The notes under the pieces: generated by a model
Databases searched by the model: none
Seen by the model: only the letters and a program-made list of their open reading frames with translations
What the model was told of the DNA's origin: nothing
Assembly: GCA_038503065.1 (NCBI GenBank)
Contig: JBCAMK010000010.1
Coordinates: 1,116,001 to 1,180,000 of the forward strand
Direction: 5' to 3'
DNA: 64,000 bases
Source of the DNA: Paragyromitra xinjiangensis
Taxonomy: Eukaryota > Ascomycota > Pezizomycetes > Pezizales > Discinaceae
Part shown: piece by piece, positions 58,071 through 64,000 of the stretch
Numbering within the stretch: the stretch's first letter is position 1
Layout: each line of letters opens with the position of its first letter
Program-made: the position numbers and the translations under genes

Positions 58071-58076
58071 TAGCGC
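57988..58076 (-). tRNA. tRNA-Phe(GAA): tRNA-Phe (GAA) with 16-base intron, third copy, opposite strand
   Basis: The exon parts match the other two copies exactly, but the intron (ATCAAATCAGTCGAAT) differs strongly from theirs while keeping the same length and position. It is on the minus strand about 2.7 kb from the second copy. This shows intron drift with strict conservation of the tRNA body. Confidence 0.96.
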
Positions 58077-58922
58077 TTGATGTTACACAAGCGGAACTTT
58101 CATACTTTGTATCCACGCCCACCTCTGCCAAAAGTGAAACCTAATGGGTACCTAACTTGTGTACCAGACAATTTAGGCTATTAGACCGACTCCATGTTAT
58201 TCGGACGATTTCGGGTTCCTTGTATATTCTCTTACCATCCGTAGTTGGTTTTCTCATGGAAAGTCTGCTATCTTGTATGAAATCCTATAGAATCTTGGGA
58301 TCCGGTATCGCGAGGTAGTTGTAGCTACTACTAGGGCGGGGTATTTCTATCGAGAGGATTTTGGCCTACTTAGGGTGTATCTGGTTCGATGTTTCCTTTA
58401 GGAACGAACTAGAAGGATTAAATACAAGTGTGTGCGGTGCGTGATACCGTGCTCCATCCCCTAAACACTATACCTAAATTCTACAAACTTCACATACTTA
58501 CCTCTACTTTCTATACCGTCTGAATATCTTGTGTGTGTATTCAGTGGTTTCGTGCTTTCTTCGTTGGGTAGTGAGTAGTTTTTTTTGAGTAGCCTGTTAC
58601 TAGCTCACAAACCGTCTCCAGCATCACAGCCCTTCACTCGACACTTTACCGTTTCGCCACCTCTACATGCAACTTCTCATAGGACTTACAAGAATGTCAG
58701 ATATTCTAAGTATATTTCCGTATACATTCAACTATATCCTACCCTTCGCCTAATACTATCACCAAATCATAATCGTCCAAATCATATCTACAACCTATTA
58801 CCCGAAAAGAAAAAGAAAAGCATAACGAGATCCTCCAACTCAAACAGTGATATCACAAAACAATCCTGTATACTCCTAAACACCCATCCCAATCCCTTCC
58901 CACCCTACTCTACCCTAATACA
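58077..58922. other. Intergenic, 3' flank of the MINDY gene
   Basis: The plus-strand frame 58585-58926 runs through what is probably the 3' UTR of the gene on the other strand and is rich in Ser, Pro and Tyr with no domain. I see no gene here. Confidence 0.45.
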
Positions 58923-61876
58923 CTAACAAATCACACACTTCTCCTTCCCATCATCATGTCCCGGCCCCGGAATACTCTGTCTCCTCCCCTGGCCATGTCC
59001 TTGTCCCTGCCCCTGTCCCTGCCCACCCTGCCCACCCTGCCCACCTCCAGACCCTCTCCTCGGACTCCCTGAAGCTGCCGCTCCGCTGCCTGCAATCTCT
59101 TGTAATAATCCTCTTGCCGCCTGTTGTCTCTGCGCACTTGACATGCCCCCTGGACCCGCCAGTCCTGACCCTGCGCTAGCGCTTCTTCCGTGGCCGTTCC
59201 ATTGCTGTTGTGCCATTGTTTGGTACGCACTCATGTTTTCTCGCTGCGTCTGGGTTGTTGCTGTGGGTCTTGTTGGTGTGCTTGGGACACGCTCGTATGG
59301 TGGGGGTGGGGTGGTTTCGGTGTTTGCGGGTCGGTGCGTATGTACGCCGGGGCCCGGGGGAGCTTGTAGAGGGGTTGGTAGGACGGTGAGTGGTGCGGGG
59401 GGGAGGTTACGTCTTGTGCGATGAGCTTCTTGAGCGCGACGGTGATGCTCGTCTTCTTCTTCTTGGAGCATCATTGCGAGGGCAAGGTCGGCGTCGTGGT
59501 CTGTTGCGTCGGTGGGTTGAGATTCGGCTCGGATACTCTCAGGGATGGGTTCCCAACCTTCGTCGGGGTCGAGGAGGGATTGGACTGGTCGTGGCGGGGG
59601 CTGGGGTTGGGTTCCGCCGACGAGACGGAAGTCGCCGCTGAAGAAGTTGTTGGCGTGGCCTTGGACGTCGATCATGCTTTCCCAGACTACTTCCTCGTGG
59701 GTTGCGAAGCCAGCGTCCGTAACGAGGCCGTGGAGTGCGGTGTTGTCGCGGCCGCCGATGATGGTCATGAAGTGGTCGTTTCGGAAGAGAATTGCAATGT
59801 CCCCGGGTTTGAGCCCTTTGCGTACTTCATCGAGTCCGTAGGATGTTAATTGTGTTTTTGAGTTATCCATAAATTCGCGAATGATAGCCGCATCTTCAAT
59901 GATTTCGCCTTCGCCGGGGCCGAGAGTGGCTCCAGCGGTAGTAATACGATTGATAATTTCCTCCTCGGTGAATAAAAGAGTCTGGGCATCTTCGTAGCTA
60001 GCAATCTTACGACGCTTCAGCGCGGGTATGACGCGGTGGTCAGGCTCGGGAAGCCAGCCATGGACTAAACGGATTTTGAAGGCGCCGTAGAGCTCCATTT
60101 CACGCGTGGGTTCGAAGCCAGCATATTCGGGGCTTTCTGGGGTTTCAGAGGGATAGAAACGGGGATTAACGTTCATGCCAGTATGGAGGGTAAGTAGGAA
60201 TGCAAATAGGTCGCTGATATCTTGGAGGCCTGCGGCACCGCCACGGTCCATCAATTCCTGGAAGACAGCATCGAGGAGGAGCTCGAGTGAGACCTGTTCG
60301 CGAGCTTTTAGGGTAGACAGGAGCGCGGTGTTAACGCCGACGGGGGTGGAAAGGATGAGAGCGTTGACAAGCGCTAGTAGCGGGCATGGGCCATTATCTG
60401 CCTGTAGTAGAATCGGGGAGTGGCGGAGTGATTTGGGGGATCGTGAGGCATTGGGTGGGAGCCAAGTGATATGTTTAATCTGGTAAATCTCTGTCGTAGT
60501 CGTCGCGCTCGGCGGAGGTTGTCTCGCCGGTAATTGTGGTGGCGCTGGGGGCGGTGATGGTACTGCCTTCGCCTCTGGTGTGGGCTGTCTCGGTGGGAGG
60601 TCAGGTTTCGGTGAGAGGTCAGGTTTTGGTGGTTTTTGTGGACCTTCAACTACCGATAATGCTCCGAGCCGTCGCTCTTCTTCCCAGAACTCAGCTTGTA
60701 GTCGTTCTTCGCGCTCACGCTCTGCCGCGGCTTCGGTACGTCGTTGTAGTTCTGCTCCGGCTTTAGCACGTCTATCAAGTTCCTCCTCCCATGTTTTGGC
60801 GACATTGTCTTCCTCGTCGTCTTCCTCCCAGCCTTCCATGCCGACTGTTGGAAGTCCCCGCCTCCCGGGAAATGCGCGGGTGGTGGAGGCATCGAAGGAG
60901 CTCATGTCAACGCCAGGCTCGAACCCTACTGACGAGATTGACGATGCCACACTGGGTTGTCGTCCTTTTTGTTCTGAATTTGAGGAGTTTGTGGGGGCGA
61001 TGGAAGGACGGCGCGGGGAGATTTCAAGGTGGCTGAGTGAAGCGGGGAGATTGGGGTTTGGGGCTGGGGCGCCAGCGGGGGTAGGGACCGGGGATGGGGT
61101 AAAGGATGTGGGTGGGTGGTAAAAGGGAGAGTATTCGCTAAACGGACGGTCAGAGGACCCGAGGTTCGCGGCCATTATTGGTGCTGGCGAAGCAGCAGTT
61201 AGTTTATATCCAAGAAATAATTCACAAGAATTTTAATGCTGGAATTTAAATAGTAGAAAAAAAGCAACTTACAAGCATCCGACTCTGGAGACATTGGAGA
61301 CTTTACATCTGCTACTGGATCCTGCTCAGGAAACGATGCTGGCACCTTCTCCTGCACCTGTCCTCCCCCAGTCAACAGAGCCGCCGGCAAATCACCAAGC
61401 GCCCTCTCATGCCTTTCTTCCTGTGCTTCCGTCTCTTGCGCATGCCTATCCCCCTTCTCCATCCACGGGTTCACCTCGGGATCAGTTTCCGTCGCACCAT
61501 GCATATACGTCTCAACTCTAACCGGGGACTTTGCTCTCACAATTCCCCCGCCAGGTCGTAAGCTCTCTGGGATCTCGGCCTCGTCCTTCTTGAAGCTCTG
61601 CCACATCTCGGCACTGCCTCGGGTGGGGCTGTGGGCGCCGCCAGAACTCCCAGCGCCGATTCTTAAGCTCTCTGGTAATGTTACGCCGCCGCCAGTCGCG
61701 GTTGCGTCGGAGCCGGTGGACGGACTACGGGCCATTCTCTTGGCTTGTTGGGCTTCGGGGAGATCTGTGAGGTCGAAGGCGGGTGATTCGAGGAGTGAGG
61801 GAGAGTAGGGTTCTTCTGGAGGGGTGGAATCGGGGTAGGGTGGGCGTACGTTGAGGGGGGTTTTGTGGAGCGGCAT
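58923..61876 (-). CDS. MINDY-family deubiquitinase with C-terminal CAAX box, 954 aa
   Basis: Two exons, 61273-61876 and 58923-61183; the 89-base intron (GTAAGT..CCAG) joins in phase. The longer upstream frame starts at a TTG; the first ATG is at 61876. The enzyme is a cysteine protease that trims K48-linked ubiquitin chains. The catalytic core starts with IYQIKHITWLP; the oxyanion Gln462 and nucleophile Cys468 sit in LLQADNGPCPLLALVNALIL, and the catalytic His672 in FRNDHFMTI. After the core, DADLALAMMLQEEEDE looks like a ubiquitin-interacting motif. The last four residues, CVIC, form a CAAX box, so the protein is probably prenylated and membrane-attached. The N-terminal ~430 residues and the Gly/Gln-rich tail before the CAAX box are low-complexity and probably disordered. 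A GA-rich tract lies just upstream of the start (62140-62210). Confidence 0.95.
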
Positions 61877-64000
61877 GGCTCGTTTCTTGGATAGAACTAT
61901 CCGAGGATGATTTCGAAGTAGTTGTATGTTATCGAAGGAAGGATATCGTGACTCAGGAACGCGTTTGAAGGGATTCCGTATTTTCGGGTAAACGCGCGTC
62001 TGGGTGACGTTGACCGTAGGGTTCGTCAAGGGATGACGCGGCTCCCAAGAGATGTTTTTGCCTCTGGGTTATCTTATCTTGGTGTTCTGGAGAGGGGCTG
62101 AAGAGAGGGGTATAAGGGTTGTCTTGTCAATTGGGAAGGGTAGAGAAGAGAAGGAGAGAAGAGGAGGGAGAAGGAGAGATGAGAAGAGAGAGGGAGAGAA
62201 GAGAGTTGTGATGTTGGTGTTTTGCAGCTGGTAATACTCCAGTGTAACACGTGGTGGATGAGATGCAGCGTAGAGAGTTCAGAGATGAAGTTCGAGAGGA
62301 GAGGAGAGGAGAGTTCTTCAGTATCTAGTATTCAGTCTGTAATTCCATCTTCTATTCAGATTCAGATCCTATTCATGCTCAGCTTAAGAGTCTGCATCCA
62401 GAGATTCTCTTCCCTGCTCTTCGCCCCTTCGTACGTCAGTGGCTCATCCGGGAGAAGAATGATGTTCAGAATAACTCTCGAACCGGTTCCAGTTGAATAT
62501 CTGCTCTGGGCACTAGCACATGTCTTCTGTCTCTCCTCAGCCACCTTCATCTCCATCCCCCATCCCCATCTTGTAACGGTATTGCATTGTTCTCTAGCGA
62601 ATAGAAACATTCCCCTCTATCAGTGAGATAAGATTAGATTAGAGCTGGGCCCTGGCTTGGATAAGGTTATGATGCACCACAGGGATTAACCCTAGCCCTG
62701 AGACATTGTGGTCATTCATGCCCCACCATACTTTCACCGCCTTTCAACAATCCTACTTCAACAATCCCTTTTAGTTTAATTCTCTATTTATTCGGCCTGA
62801 TTCAGCAAACTTCATTCCTTACAAAAGAAACTCAGATGCAGAGGTTATTCAACCGATAGTTCTTTAGCTTGAATGAATGATGCATTTCTACAGTCTATCA
62901 GTCTCCGAGCGCTACATTCTTGACAATTAGCACAAGGCTATGGCCACTGCCGTCTGACGTCTAGATAAGTAAGTGTTCTACAGCGGATACAAATACTACA
63001 GATTGATGGGCTAACTCTTCGCTTCAGCACGTAGCCAGCAACACTTTATGTACACCAAACAATCACTTTTCTCACAGAGCATGATAGTAGACTGCTTTAT
63101 TACCACAGCACCGCTACTTACAATCTCCTCTCACTAATGTAGCCGAGATTTCGATGATAGAATATTTTAATTCATCCACAATACAACTCTCTTAAATGCT
63201 ATCAACACCATCGTCAGAACAGCAGCAAACAAGAGTCACTGCTGAATTTCATGAATCCACTTACAGTATGATTACCTCTGAACCCTGTTTTACTATTAAC
63301 CGCCAGAATAGCAGCAGGCACGACTTACTGCCAATTTACATCAATCCGCTCAAAACACGACTATGTCCGATGCTACATTAGCACTAATCGCCAGAATAGC
63401 AGAAGGCACAAATTGTCCCTACCGAGCTCCAGGAACCCACCCAGAGCAAAAGGAACTACATGAGGACATTCTGCTGGAGTCATTCTATCCCAACAAACAG
63501 AATTCGATGCATTTCACCAAACTATAGCTCACCAATACTGTATACCGACCATCGTTTATTACCGTCAACACATCTCTCACAGCTCTAGAGCATAACAAAT
63601 TCCTGAGGTACCGTGATGATAGCCGATCCTCAACCGAAAGAAATCATCCAACCCCGAATTACTGTCTTGAGCACTCTCATCTGGATCACGGGTGTATGAA
63701 CTAGGAGCATTTCACCGCAGAAACGGGGCTGTACGATTCTTTTTAAGCGCCGAAAAATCGGTCTTTTCATGGCACAATATCCAACCATCCTCACCGCTAT
63801 CATTCGTTCGAATTCCTGGATAGAATGTGTAGATTCGATGTATTAATACATTCTGCCAGGTCGTGTTTCAATTTTTGTTCCATTCGTTGATGGATATCTC
63901 ATTAGTACCTTGCATGGAGTGGTGACGGCTATCATTGTATTACGTCTGGATATGGCGGCTGCCATTCGTGGAGACGGGCTAACTATTATTCTTGACTACC
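61877..64000. other. Promoter of the MINDY gene, then gene-free DNA
   Basis: A purine-rich tract (plus strand GAGAAGGAG-type, 62140-62210) is probably part of the promoter or leader of the MINDY gene. Beyond it no frame is convincing. A degenerate tandem repeat of ~88 bases lies at about 63212-63476. Confidence 0.5.
63212..63476. repeat. Degenerate ~88-bp tandem repeat, three copies
   Basis: CGYCAGAAYAGCAGMARRCA-type blocks start at 63212, 63301 and 63389, spaced 89 and 88 bases. Copies two and three match at 20 of 21 bases in the block. Copies one and two also share weaker similarity in the bases that follow (ACTGC..AATTT..CAT.AATCC). Copy three has diverged after the block. Confidence 0.55.

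Noticed and set aside
58585..58926. 113-codon plus-strand frame next to the MINDY stop codon
   Set aside because: Low-complexity Ser/Pro/Asn sequence in the probable 3' UTR of the opposite gene; no domain.
1..64000. CRISPR array, bacterial operon or full transposase gene
   Set aside because: None was seen. The repeats present are MITE arms, simple repeats and coding repeats, and genes are spliced and individually spaced.

Overview
The window looks like nuclear DNA of a filamentous ascomycete (Pezizomycotina). The genes have short introns of 52-128 bases (one of 224) with GT..AG ends and CTAAY/CTGAC-like branch sites. Their products are typical of filamentous fungi: an AA9 lytic polysaccharide monooxygenase with a CBM1 module, a GH75 chitosanase, a peroxisomal alcohol oxidase, a DUF1772 membrane protein and an Snt1-type SANT corepressor. 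Gene density is low: about 14 protein genes in 64 kb, with long AT-rich intergenic stretches that carry miniature inverted-repeat elements. I cannot name the species; a large or repeat-rich genome is an inference from the density.

Layout. 1-16 kb: a small predicted membrane protein (-), a DUF1772 protein (+), a five-exon 1183-residue CCCH zinc-finger protein (+), a ~430-bp MITE, two unrecognised single-exon proteins, and between them a run of adjacent perfect hairpins (about 13.5-13.8 kb) that no gene explains. 16-27 kb: a small coiled-coil protein (+), the AA9-CBM1 LPMO (-), a free-standing tryptophan synthase beta subunit that looks bacterial in type (-), and an F-box-like protein (-). 30-36 kb: a complete 12-exon alcohol oxidase (+) facing, tail to tail, a secreted FAD-linked (BBE-like) oxidase (-). 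38-46 kb: a giant 2579-residue Snt1-like corepressor (-). 49-58 kb: a repeat zone with a 320-bp TA-flanked MITE, a pair of nested TA-flanked MITEs, an inverted repeat with two 81-bp arms, three intron-containing tRNA-Phe(GAA) genes and the chitosanase. 59-62 kb: a MINDY-family deubiquitinase with a C-terminal CAAX box (-). The last 2 kb have no gene but a degenerate ~88-bp tandem repeat.

How the genes fit together. LPMO, chitosanase and the secreted flavo-oxidase suggest a saprotroph or plant/fungal-debris feeder. Alcohol oxidase (H2O2 in peroxisomes) and the flavo-oxidase (H2O2 outside the cell) could be linked to oxidative lignocellulose attack, but this is inference from content, not from shared regulation. 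Nothing here forms a classical biosynthetic cluster. The palindromic octamer TACATGTA occurs 14 times, always outside coding exons, against about one expected by chance.

Exon boundaries were worked out by eye from splice signals and from family knowledge. No alignment or database search was run.
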